7,556 nt of DNA from positions 1-7,556 of the forward strand of contig JAJZHV010000047.1 of the NCBI GenBank assembly GCA_021804345.1. Reading direction: 5' to 3'. Source of the DNA: Pseudomonadota bacterium. Its GTDB lineage: Bacteria > Pseudomonadota > Gammaproteobacteria > Burkholderiales > Ferrovaceae. The position numbers and the translations under genes were made by a program. The notes beneath the pieces are model-generated. The model made no database searches and had not been told where the DNA came from. It saw only the letters and a program-made list of their open reading frames with translations. This document shows, one piece after another, positions 1 to 6,590 of the stretch (its first letter is position 1; each line of letters begins with the position of its first letter).

Positions 1-1197
1 CGGGTTCAGCTATGGAGCGAGCATTATCGCTTGCAACTATGGTCCAACTTCACGTTCTATGAGCTGCGACCCGCCACGGGAGATCAATTCGAGCAAACCG
101 ACCATCGCTGGATTTATGGAGGGAAAGCCCTGCGAGGTTGGAACCATTCCCTGTTGGGATTTGATTCCACCACCGAGGTGGGTGTTACCTCACGCAATGA
201 TCAGGCAGCCCTGGGCTTGCTCAACACCCAGGCCCGCGTGGCCTTTGCCCAGGTGCGCCAGGATCAGGTGGATGAAACCATGCTGGGCACCTATGCCCAG
301 AACACGACCAATTGGCTAGATTGGCTCAAAACCAATGCCGGCCTGCGGGAAGATCATGTCATGCTGCATCTGAACGCCCTGCAGGCGCCCAATACCTCCG
401 GTTCGGCTGCTGCCAGCATTTTTTCTCCCAAATTCTCCCTGATCCTGGGTCCCTGGCAAAAGACTGAGTTTTATGTGGATGCAGGGCGGGGGTTTCATAG
501 CAACGATGCCCGCGGAGTGATCGATCGGGTGGATCCGACCACCGGCCAGTCAGTCTCTCCCGTAGCGCCACTGGTGGGTACTCAGGGTGAAGAAGTGGGG
601 CTGCGCAGCACCACCATTCCCGGGGTAGAAACCGCGCTGGCCCTATGGAAACTGCACAGCAATTCGGAACTCATCTACAACGCCGATTCCACCATCGGCA
701 GCACTTCTCCCAATGGCGCCAGCGACCGCTCCGGGGTGGAATGGAACAATCATGTCAGCGCGCTGTCCTGGTTGGTGATGGATATGAATCTGGCCTGGAC
801 GCGCGCCCATTATGTCAACATGAACGACAATGGTCAGTTAGGCAATCTGATTCCCAATGCGGTGAGCAAAGTCGCTCTGCTCGCACTCAGCACCCACACT
901 CTGGGCGCGTGGGAGGGCTCAGTGGAAACGCGGTACATCGGGTCCTATCCCCTTTCCCAGGACGGGAGCCTGATGGCGCCCTCGGCGCTGGTCACGAACC
1001 TGCGAGTTCAACACCATTTAGGGCCCGGTCTGGATGCCTTTGCCGACGTGCTCAATGTCTTCAACCGCGAGTACTACGACATTGCCTACCAGCAGGACTA
1101 CCGCCTCTCCCCCACCGCCCCGGTGGTTCCCAGCGGGGTAACGGTGCACCCCGGAGAGCCCCGCCAGGTGCGCCTGACGCTGCAGTATACGTATTGA
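1..1197 (+). CDS. TonB-dependent outer-membrane receptor, C-terminal part (5' end outside window)
   Basis: The reading frame is open from base 1 to the TGA at 1195-1197, giving 398 residues of a protein that begins upstream. The visible part is a beta-barrel with alternating aromatic/polar strands. Seen directly: SPKFSLILGPW followed by GRGFHSNDARG (fragment residues 162-172), a block typical of TonB-dependent receptors; the penultimate-strand signature NVFNREYYD (352-360); and an aromatic C-terminal end (QVRLTLQYTY), as expected for Bam-assembled barrels. Full-length family members usually have 650-800 residues, so the signal peptide, TonB box and plug domain lie outside the window. The family imports siderophores, vitamins, metals or sugars using energy from TonB-ExbB-ExbD; the substrate cannot be assigned here. 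The TTG at 31 is only an internal codon. Nothing links it functionally to the polysaccharide genes 300 bases downstream. Confidence 0.93.
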   Translation, partial: RVQLWSEHYRLQLWSNFTFYELRPATGDQFEQTDHRWIYGGKALRGWNHSLLGFDSTTEVGVTSRNDQAALGLLNTQARVAFAQVRQDQVDETMLGTYAQNTTNWLDWLKTNAGLREDHVMLHLNALQAPNTSGSAAASIFSPKFSLILGPWQKTEFYVDAGRGFHSNDARGVIDRVDPTTGQSVSPVAPLVGTQGEEVGLRSTTIPGVETALALWKLHSNSELIYNADSTIGSTSPNGASDRSGVEWNNHVSALSWLVMDMNLAWTRAHYVNMNDNGQLGNLIPNAVSKVALLALSTHTLGAWEGSVETRYIGSYPLSQDGSLMAPSALVTNLRVQHHLGPGLDAFADVLNVFNREYYDIAYQQDYRLSPTAPVVPSGVTVHPGEPRQVRLTLQYTY

Positions 1198-1218
1198 CGC
1201 ACGGTGCCGCGCGGTGCG
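1198..1218 (+). terminator. Weak GC-rich inverted repeat after the receptor gene, possible terminator
   Basis: CGCAC (1198-1202) and GTGCG (1214-1218) form a 5-bp stem directly after the receptor stop codon, with a GC-rich 11-base loop, followed by GGGTTTGC. There is no real T-tract, so intrinsic termination is doubtful. The position is the main argument. Confidence 0.2.
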
Positions 1219-1243
1219 GGTTTGCAACTCAGGTGGCCGGACA

Positions 1244-1286
1244 AGTGGTCGGGGTAACGGTCAGCGTGTGATAGTCCTCGACCACT
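1244..1286. repeat. 11-bp imperfect inverted repeat (stem-loop)
   Basis: AGTGGTCGGGG (1244-1254) pairs with CCTCGACCACT (1276-1286). Eight outer bases are perfect, followed by one G-T and two G-C pairs; the loop is 21 bases. A competing pair AACGGT (1256-1261) / ACCGTT (1292-1297) overlaps the loop. No T-run follows, so it does not look like a standard intrinsic terminator. An operator, a 3'-end mRNA stabiliser or an old element end are all possible. Confidence 0.45.
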
Positions 1287-1450
1287 GTTCTACCGTTGTC
1301 TACGCCATTGACCAAGGAAGTAGTATTGCCAAAGAAAATTCTATCAGTTTTCAACGCGAGATGATTTGAGGTTGACGCACCGGATATGGGGAACTTCAGG
1401 GCACCCCAAAGCTTTTGGCCACTTTCTAGGAAGCACCGTAGCACGCCGTG

Positions 1451-1456
1451 TATAAT
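1451..1456 (+). promoter_or_regulatory. Candidate sigma-70 -10 box for the exporter operon
   Basis: A perfect TATAAT lies 43 bases before the permease start, in the only intergenic space ahead of five co-directional genes. No good -35 hexamer sits at 16-18 bases upstream. The best TTG-containing sequence (TTGGCC, 1415-1420) is too far away at 30 bases. The promoter may therefore need an activator. The predicted transcription start is near 1463. Confidence 0.45.
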
Positions 1457-1479
1457 CTGCCATTCAAAGCGCTCCTAGC

Positions 1480-1493
1480 GGGGGCAGCCTCCC
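1480..1493 (+). promoter_or_regulatory. Possible hairpin over the leader G-run before wzm
   Basis: GGGGG (1480-1484) can pair with CTCCC (1489-1493, one G-U) across the 4-base loop CAGC. This G-run is the only Shine-Dalgarno-like sequence before the ATG at 1500, and it is rather far from it (15 bases). A second small stem, CGCT/AGCG (1470-1473 with 1477-1480), lies just upstream and shares base 1480. Initiation at the first gene of the operon may therefore be inherently weak or controlled; this is inference from base pairing only. Confidence 0.25.
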
Positions 1494-1499
1494 TACACC

Positions 1500-2348
1500 A
1501 TGAGCAAGCACTTCACGCATATCGATCCGCACGGCGCACAGCCCACTTCACTCCCCGGGCTTGGTAGAAGCCTCGGGCGTAATCACGAACTCATCTTCCA
1601 GATGACCCGCCGCGAGATTATTGGTCGCTACAAGGGTTCTGTAATGGGGCTACTCTGGTCTTTCCTGCACCCCGTCTTCATGCTCACCGTTTATACCGTC
1701 GTGTTTTCCGTGATCTTCAAATCCCGATGGGGCGGGGCGGACGATAGCAAGACCCAGTTTGCCGTGGTGCTATTTGCGGGCATGATCGTGCTTAATCTGT
1801 TCAGTGAAGTTGCCAACCGATCGCCCAGCCTGATTCTTACCAACGTCAACTACGTCAAGAAAGTGATTTTCCCGCTGGAGATATTGCCGGTCATTGCCTT
1901 GGGGGCGGCTCTGTTCCACAGTCTTGTCAGTATTGGCGTGCTGCTTGCCGCATGCGTGCTATTCAACGGATATCTGCCTTGGACAGCGCTGTTCACCCCA
2001 TTCGTGATGCTGCCCTTGGTGGTCTTCACGCTGGGCATCTCCTGGATGCTAGCCTCCTTGGGGGTATTCATGCGAGATGTAGGTCAGACCATCGGTATTC
2101 TTACCACCGTGCTGATGTTTCTTTCTCCCGTGTTCTACCCGGCCAGTGCAGTACCGGCCGCCCTGCGCCCAATCCTGATGATGAACCCGCTGACCTTTAT
2201 CATCGAACAGCTGCGCGAGGTTCTGATCTGGGGGCACCTGCCAGATTTTATAGGACTGCTTCTCTATGCGGGTGCATCACTGGTCATTGCCTGGGCAGGT
2301 TTTGCTTGGTTTCAGAAAACCAGAAGGGGTTTTGCGGATGTCCTCTGA
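1500..2348 (+). CDS. wzm: Polysaccharide ABC transporter permease (Wzm/KpsM-like, ABC-2 type)
   Basis: Membrane subunit of an ABC exporter that moves a lipid-linked polysaccharide (O-antigen or capsule type) across the inner membrane. Length is 282 residues, slightly above the usual 255-275 because of a polar N-terminal tail of about 25 residues. Family marks seen: the amphipathic entry RYKGSVMGLLWSFLHPVF (residues 43-60), about six hydrophobic segments (roughly 52-73, 88-105, 130-155, 162-188, 198-217, 248-270), RDVGQTIGIL followed by FLSPVFYP (192-213), and the conserved C-terminal end GFADVL. The ATG at 1500 has only a weak ribosome-binding site, but it places these motifs correctly. It is first in the operon and overlaps the ATPase gene by 11 bases, implying translational coupling of the two transporter subunits. 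Confidence 0.92.
   Translation: MSKHFTHIDPHGAQPTSLPGLGRSLGRNHELIFQMTRREIIGRYKGSVMGLLWSFLHPVFMLTVYTVVFSVIFKSRWGGADDSKTQFAVVLFAGMIVLNLFSEVANRSPSLILTNVNYVKKVIFPLEILPVIALGAALFHSLVSIGVLLAACVLFNGYLPWTALFTPFVMLPLVVFTLGISWMLASLGVFMRDVGQTIGILTTVLMFLSPVFYPASAVPAALRPILMMNPLTFIIEQLREVLIWGHLPDFIGLLLYAGASLVIAWAGFAWFQKTRRGFADVL
2323..2329 (+). promoter_or_regulatory. Ribosome-binding site deciding the wzt start
   Basis: GAAGGGG ends 8 bases before the ATG at 2338. An in-frame ATG exists at 2266 inside wzm, but it would add 24 residues unlike the family and has no comparable site. The internal site supports 2338 as the true start. Confidence 0.7.
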
Positions 2349-3612
2349 TACCATCGCCATCCGTGCAAGCGGCCTCGGCAAGTGCTATCACATCTACGAT
2401 ACTCCCCGCGACCGCTTGAAGCAGTTCATCCTGCCTCACTTCTCCAAGCTGGCAGGACGGGAGGCCGAGCCTTACTTCAAAGAGTTCTGGGCCCTGAAGG
2501 AGGTATCCTTCGAAATCGAAAAAGGCGAAGTCCTTGGCATCATTGGACGCAATGGCGCGGGCAAATCCACCTTGCTCCAAATTCTGTGCGGCACGCTTTC
2601 CCCCTCTCACGGATCTGTGGAAACCTATGGTAGGGTTGCGGCTTTGCTGGAATTGGGGGCAGGTTTCAACCCGGAATTCACAGGTCGAGAAAATGTGTAC
2701 TTAAACGCCTGCGTGCTGGGTCTGCGCACTGAGGAAATCGATGCCCGCTTTGACGACATTGTGGCCTTTGCTGATATTGGGTTGTTTATCGATCAACCCG
2801 TCAAGACCTATTCTTCGGGAATGTTTGTGCGCCTAGCCTTCTCCATCGCCACCAGTGTAGACCCCGACATTCTGGTGATCGATGAAGCCCTCTCGGTGGG
2901 AGATGGCGCCTTCGCGCGCAAATCCTTTGATCGCATCATGGCCTTGAAAGATGCGGGAAAGACGATTCTGTTCTGTTCCCATTCTATGTACCAGATCGAT
3001 GTATTGTGCAAGCGGGCCCTGTGGCTGGAACGGGGCCGACTGCACAAACTTGAGACAGCAACGAGCGTGACCAGTGCCTACAACACCGCTCTGGCGCTTG
3101 AATCGGCTCCGCTCATTGCCCCGGCAGACAGGAACCACCCAGCGGCCGGGGCCATCCAGGGCTCCCGCATGGCCCCGGCATCCACCGGGCGCATCCTTGC
3201 CGTACATGGTCACTGCGATCAAACCAGCGGCCCCTGCCTGCAGGTCCAATCCCAGGTCAGTACGCTATCCATCACCGTTGAATTCCTACTGGATCCTCAA
3301 CTACCACAGCCCAGCGTGGCTCTGGGGATCGAGAATGCAGCCGGAATGGCGGTGAGCAGCGTGATCTCCACCCACGATGGGGCCACACTGAAAGTAGATG
3401 CACAAGGCAGGGGGCAGGCCACAGTGGTTTTTCCTCAGATTCCCCTCATGAAGGGCAAATACCAGATTGCCGCTTTCCTGGCATGCGAGAAAGGGCTGCA
3501 TGTGTACGATTTTGCGGCACAATGCCTCACACTGGAAGTCACCCAAGAGGGTGCTGCCCAGGGCGTTGCCGTGTTACCGCACCGCTGGACGGGTGGGATT
3601 GATGCGGAGTGA
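2338..3612 (+). CDS. wzt: Polysaccharide ABC transporter ATPase with C-terminal carbohydrate-binding domain (Wzt-like)
   Basis: Nucleotide-binding subunit that powers Wzm-mediated export. From the ATG at 2338 it has 424 residues. Seen: Walker A GRNGAGKST (70-78), the LGAGFNPEFTGREN block (106-119) typical of Wzt/KpsT/TagH proteins, a degenerate ABC signature YSSGM (158-162), Walker B DILVIDEAL (177-185), and the H-loop His in CSHSM (His215). About 45 residues of low-complexity linker follow, then a beta-rich region (about 285-420) ending in GVAVLPHRW, matching the Wzt_C type domain. Plain capsule exporters of about 220-250 residues lack this tail. In characterised systems such as E. coli O9a and O8 the domain binds the modified non-reducing end of the glycan and couples capping to export. 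The polysaccharide here is therefore probably also end-modified (inference). Confidence 0.93.
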   Translation: MSSDTIAIRASGLGKCYHIYDTPRDRLKQFILPHFSKLAGREAEPYFKEFWALKEVSFEIEKGEVLGIIGRNGAGKSTLLQILCGTLSPSHGSVETYGRVAALLELGAGFNPEFTGRENVYLNACVLGLRTEEIDARFDDIVAFADIGLFIDQPVKTYSSGMFVRLAFSIATSVDPDILVIDEALSVGDGAFARKSFDRIMALKDAGKTILFCSHSMYQIDVLCKRALWLERGRLHKLETATSVTSAYNTALALESAPLIAPADRNHPAAGAIQGSRMAPASTGRILAVHGHCDQTSGPCLQVQSQVSTLSITVEFLLDPQLPQPSVALGIENAAGMAVSSVISTHDGATLKVDAQGRGQATVVFPQIPLMKGKYQIAAFLACEKGLHVYDFAAQCLTLEVTQEGAAQGVAVLPHRWTGGIDAE

Positions 3613-3637
3613 GACGCTGTTTTTGACTCGATCTGAA

Positions 3638-3659
3638 GGCTCCTGAGAGCCACATGGAG
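3638..3659 (+). promoter_or_regulatory. Hairpin followed by ribosome-binding site in the wzt-glycosyltransferase gap
   Basis: GGCTC (3638-3642) and GAGCC (3647-3651) form a perfect 5-bp stem with a CTGA loop. Four bases later comes GGAG (3656-3659), 8 bases before the ATG at 3668. There is no T-run, so it is unlikely to terminate transcription. It may affect mRNA processing or initiation between the exporter genes and the enzyme genes. The 55-base gap is the largest in the operon. Confidence 0.4.
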
Positions 3660-3667
3660 TATTCATA

Positions 3668-4402
3668 ATGGCCGTCAGCCGGATACTGGGTTTTGTGACC
3701 TGCGCTAACAACGCCAAAGTGCTCACCCAACGACTGCTGGCTTCGCCCTGCTTGGCCCACGGGGTCTATTCGCTAGCGATCCACACCGGCGCCACTTCGG
3801 TTGGTGCAGCGTTCAATGCAGAAATGAAACAATTCCCTCAAACGGAATGGCTGGTGTGGGTGCATCAGGACGTATTTCTGCCCGCAGGCTGGGATCAGCG
3901 TTTTATTGCTGCCCTACGAGACGCACAGTCACTCTTCCCCCAACTGGCCGTGGTTGGTGTTTATGGTGTAGCCGGCGCCAATTCCCAGATGCGCCGCGCA
4001 GGACATGTGCTGGACCGCGGCCTGTTGCTCCGGGAACCCACCCTCTTACCCTGTCTTGTGGACAGTCTGGACGAACTGCTGTTTGCCGTGCGTTGCGATA
4101 CCCACTTGATGCTTGATCCAGATCTGGGATTCGACTTTTACGGAACCGATATCGCCCTGACGGCGCAGGCGCTTGGCCTGAATGTAGCCGTGGTGGACGC
4201 CTTCTGCGAGCATTGGGCTGGAATGCCCCGCATCGGTATTGCCCAACCCATCTTGGATCGCATTCGCGCCAGTGGCCAGCTCTTCGAGAAAAAATGGGCT
4301 CATCGGCTGCCGCTGGGCACCCCATGCTTCTCGATCAACCAGGTGGGAGACGTGGCACAACAATGCCATGCCTTTGCGCAGCACCAGCGCCATGGCCTTT
4401 GA
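3668..4402 (+). CDS. GT-A type glycosyltransferase (Glyco_tranf_2_5-like)
   Basis: Probable cytoplasmic glycosyltransferase of 244 residues with no membrane segment. Seen: an N-terminal beta-strand ILGFVTCANN (6-15); GAAFNAEM (46-53), in the place where this family has a conserved S/A-x-x-YN motif; WVHQDVFLPAGW (64-75), whose HQDVF is the family's DxD-like nucleotide-sugar/metal site; DSLDELLFAVR (132-142), the acceptor-side acidic block; and FDFYGTDIALTAQALG (155-170), which resembles the H/F-x-YGxDxxLxA motif. Motifs and order fit the short GT-A enzymes related to glycosyltransferase family 2 (Glyco_tranf_2_5). Sugar donor and acceptor are unknown. The start has GGAG at 8-base spacing. The last 11 bases overlap the acyltransferase gene, so the two are probably translationally coupled. 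Its place in an export operon suggests a role in decorating or terminating the exported glycan. Confidence 0.8.
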   Translation: MAVSRILGFVTCANNAKVLTQRLLASPCLAHGVYSLAIHTGATSVGAAFNAEMKQFPQTEWLVWVHQDVFLPAGWDQRFIAALRDAQSLFPQLAVVGVYGVAGANSQMRRAGHVLDRGLLLREPTLLPCLVDSLDELLFAVRCDTHLMLDPDLGFDFYGTDIALTAQALGLNVAVVDAFCEHWAGMPRIGIAQPILDRIRASGQLFEKKWAHRLPLGTPCFSINQVGDVAQQCHAFAQHQRHGL

Positions 4403-5381
4403 GGGGTATCGCCGCACGATCCTGTGGCCTGCAGTTCGGGTGTTGCATGCCTTCGACTATGCCATCTGGTTACCCTTGGTGGGCCGTCTGCCGTTATTTG
4501 CCGGTTACGCCCTTTCGGCCTTGCGCGGTTATTTGAATGGCCTTGTGGGACGGGATTGGCGTTCAGTAGGACTTGAAACGCGACATGTGGCGCGCCAGTC
4601 CGCTCAAGGTTACCGGATACTGTTGCCCACTACTTCTGCATCCGAACTGAGGGCGTTGGTCAGGGAACGTTTTGCCACAGAAAGCCGGGAAGAATACGAG
4701 GGAAGACTCATCGTGGCCGGGCGGGTGGAACACTTGAGATGCCACAGGGACCCTCGGACTCTTGAGTGGTTACACCAGCGCCAGGGGCGCGGTCTGATGC
4801 TGCTGACGCCGCATTTTGACAGTTTCATGCTGGGAATTGCCTTTCTTGGACTGACGGGGATGAAGATCAATGTCATGACCTCCGCCATCACCAATGACCC
4901 CAAGGTAGACCCTGCGGTGAGCAGGCATTTTTTCAGGAAGTACCGCGCCATGGAACGCCTGATGAACGGTGGGCAGATGCTGGATCGCGAACCGGGATTA
5001 CGCCCGTTTTATCAGATGCTGGCCCGGGGAGAATGTCTGGTCATCCTGGCTGACGCACCCGCTACCCCTGGGGGAGCTCTTGTAACGCCGCACTTTTTGG
5101 GCGCCCGGCGTAAACTAGCTGGCGGCGCATTGCGCCTGGCACAAAAAACCGATAGCGATTTGGGTGCCTTTGTCTGCCACTATGAATGCCCAGGGCGCTA
5201 CCGACTGGACATGGGCCCTGTTCACCGCGCCAGCGACCCACAAGCACTGGACGCCGCTTACGCTTTTCTATCCGAAAAAATCCAGGCTGCACCGGGGCGT
5301 TGGTGGGCTGTGGATTTGCTGCCGCTCATGCCGGTAGTGAATGAGCGTACAGCGCCCGACACTGAAGAAGACGTCGCATAA
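4392..5381 (+). CDS. LpxL/HtrB-like lysophospholipid acyltransferase family protein, atypical active site
   Basis: Predicted 329-residue acyltransferase of the LPLAT superfamily, probably anchored to the inner membrane by hydrophobic N-terminal segments (about 20-48). Family features in order: GLMLLTPHFDSFMLGIAFLG (134-153), corresponding to the catalytic HX4(D/E) block; CLVILADAPA (215-224); VTPHFLG followed by GGALRLA (231-250), matching the F.G...G.A.LA region; and PGRWWAVDLLP (301-311), corresponding to the C-terminal P-x-QW-type block. Oddity: the expected acidic residue five positions after His141 is Met146; Asp143 lies nearby. The chosen ATG at 4392 overlaps the preceding stop by 11 bases. 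An ATG at 4368 would add 8 residues and also lacks a good ribosome-binding site. In-frame codons reach back to 4239, but they lie inside the preceding gene and look unlike protein. Substrate may be a lipid A-like or glycan acceptor; not determinable here. Confidence 0.78.
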   Translation: MAFEGYRRTILWPAVRVLHAFDYAIWLPLVGRLPLFAGYALSALRGYLNGLVGRDWRSVGLETRHVARQSAQGYRILLPTTSASELRALVRERFATESREEYEGRLIVAGRVEHLRCHRDPRTLEWLHQRQGRGLMLLTPHFDSFMLGIAFLGLTGMKINVMTSAITNDPKVDPAVSRHFFRKYRAMERLMNGGQMLDREPGLRPFYQMLARGECLVILADAPATPGGALVTPHFLGARRKLAGGALRLAQKTDSDLGAFVCHYECPGRYRLDMGPVHRASDPQALDAAYAFLSEKIQAAPGRWWAVDLLPLMPVVNERTAPDTEEDVA

Positions 5382-5393
5382 GGAACTCTTGCA

Positions 5394-6539
5394 ATGCTGG
5401 ATGCCGTTTTATGCCCTGATGCGCTGCTGGGCGACACTGAGGAATACGCGCTTGGGCATCGAGAATTACGCAAACGACTGCAGCGAATTCGCCGCTGGTA
5501 CACGGTCTTTGAACACTCCCTTGCCGCATCAGACTTTTCCACCTGGAGCAATGCCTCCTGGGTGCTGGTGATTCTCAATCCCGCACTTCTGGTTTCCAAC
5601 ACACTGCTCGACGAGTTGCTGGCCGTCTTGGCCACGGGTGCTGACTGCGCCCTGCCGGCCGATCCGCGGGGCTATACCCCAGGGGTCGTACTGGATTATG
5701 CCAGCCGCCCCGGGTTTGACCGTTTCGTTGCACGACTGACGACCGGGCCGCGCTGCACTGCCTACGACCATCGGGAACCCTGGATTTATCTGGTCAGTGG
5801 CCAGGCACTGCGCGCGCTTGGCGCGCACCATCCCGATTTGTCCTGGCAACGCGTACCCGCCTTGCTGGCATCGCATACCCTCATCGCCCAGCACGCCTTC
5901 GTTCATTCCTATGCCGATTACCACCTTCCAAACCGTTGCGAAATGCTGCGACTGCTCCCTGGGGATATCCTCACCCTACTGGACGTGGGTGGGGGTGCTG
6001 GGCATTTTGCGCTGCATTTCATGCAGGAACGCGGCGGCCAAGCAACGCTCCTGGAGCGCAATGCGCACGCAGCAGCCCTGGCGCGTGCGCGCGGCATTGA
6101 GGTCATCGTGGGTGATTTTGGATCGATCCCGGCCACACGGCAGTTTGACTGTGTGGCCCTGCTGGATGTGCTGGAACACCTGCCAGATCCCTTGATGGCC
6201 CTGGTGAAGGCGCACAGTTTTCTCAAGTCCGGCGGAGCGCTATTGCTCTCGGTGCCAAACGTGGGGCACTGGTCCGTTGTCTGGGATTTGCTGGAAGGTC
6301 ATTTCGACTATCAACCGGTAGGAATCCTGTGCAATACGCATGTGCGCTTCTTTACACGGCGCGCACTGGAAACGCTGATTGCAGATGCGGGATACCGCAT
6401 ACAACGCTGGGAAGCAGTCTGCTCACCACCACCCGAGCCGTTTACCCGGTTCATCACAGGGCAGCATGACCCCGGGGTGACACCAGACCTTGATAGTCTT
6501 GCAACAGAAAGTTTTCATGTCCTTGCCCGGCGCGATTGA
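5394..6539 (+). CDS. Two-part protein with C-terminal class I SAM-dependent methyltransferase
   Basis: Length is 381 residues. The C-terminal half (about 180-381) is a Methyltransf_23-type Rossmann methyltransferase. Motif I is LLDVGGGAGHFAL (195-207), the acidic end of strand 2 is in LLERN (219-223), and Asp241 in VGDF follows. ALLDVLEHLPDP (255-266) is motif post-II/III, and VRFFTRRALETLIADAGY (317-334) is the C-terminal helix typical of this family. The N-terminal half (1-180) has no motif I can name with certainty. Its pattern of hydrophobic strands (WVLVILNPALL, 56-66; WIYLVSGQALRALG, 130-143) resembles a degenerate GT-A or nucleotide-sugar fold, which is inference. The start is supported by AAGGAA (5380-5385), 8 bases ahead of the ATG and overlapping the previous stop codon. 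Likely role: O-methylation of a sugar on the exported glycan, possibly the terminal cap read by the Wzt C-domain. Confidence 0.85.
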   Translation: MLDAVLCPDALLGDTEEYALGHRELRKRLQRIRRWYTVFEHSLAASDFSTWSNASWVLVILNPALLVSNTLLDELLAVLATGADCALPADPRGYTPGVVLDYASRPGFDRFVARLTTGPRCTAYDHREPWIYLVSGQALRALGAHHPDLSWQRVPALLASHTLIAQHAFVHSYADYHLPNRCEMLRLLPGDILTLLDVGGGAGHFALHFMQERGGQATLLERNAHAAALARARGIEVIVGDFGSIPATRQFDCVALLDVLEHLPDPLMALVKAHSFLKSGGALLLSVPNVGHWSVVWDLLEGHFDYQPVGILCNTHVRFFTRRALETLIADAGYRIQRWEAVCSPPPEPFTRFITGQHDPGVTPDLDSLATESFHVLARRD

Positions 6540-6541
6540 CC

Positions 6542-6566
6542 CCCCTCATACTGATCGGGGCTGAGG
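6542..6566 (+). terminator. Inverted repeats after the operon, weak terminator candidate
   Basis: Two mutually exclusive stems lie just after the methyltransferase stop: CCCC/GGGG (6542-6545 with 6557-6560) and CCTCA/TGAGG (6544-6548 with 6562-6566). Only GCTTTCTGCTT follows, not a clean T-run. The position at the end of five co-directional genes is suggestive; termination strength looks low. Confidence 0.25.
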
Positions 6567-6590
6567 CTTTCTGCTTCGGGGCGAGATGCT

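Larger units (their letters stand above)
1198..1499. other. Gene-free region between receptor and exporter operon
   Basis: No forward-strand gene is supported in these 302 bases. The stretch holds a strong inverted repeat (1244-1286), a TGGGG/CCCCA pair (1387-1391 with 1404-1408), an AAGCTT-centred palindrome CCAAA/TTTGG (1406-1410 with 1414-1418), and a TATAAT box at 1451-1456. On the minus strand, 1444 to 1229 is open from a GTG for 71 codons. The predicted product has no motif I recognise. It could be the tail of a gene that once converged on the receptor, but I do not call it a gene. Confidence 0.6.

Noticed and set aside
645..1271. A 208-codon forward open frame
   Set aside because: It lies almost wholly inside the receptor gene in another frame. 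The receptor frame carries clear family motifs; this one reads as arginine/glutamine-rich shadow sequence.
2266..2337. Upstream ATG adding 24 residues to Wzt
   Set aside because: The extension lies inside wzm, has no ribosome-binding site and does not resemble a Wzt N-terminus; the site at 2323-2329 points to 2338.
1952..2419. A 155-codon forward open frame across the wzm/wzt junction
   Set aside because: Wrong-frame shadow of two genes with well-conserved motifs.
3903..4325. A 140-codon minus-strand open frame
   Set aside because: Antisense to the glycosyltransferase; arginine/proline-rich composition typical of a GC-rich shadow frame.
4239..4391. Longer N-terminus for the acyltransferase
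   Set aside because: The 51 extra codons lie inside the glycosyltransferase gene, are basic and tryptophan-rich in the manner of out-of-frame translation, and lack a ribosome-binding site.
5529..6226. Minus-strand open frames opposite the methyltransferase
   Set aside because: Antisense shadows; no motifs, and the sense strand has a complete methyltransferase signature set.
6542..6566. Strong intrinsic terminator after the operon
   Set aside because: The stems are short and mutually exclusive and no T-run follows; kept only as a weak candidate.
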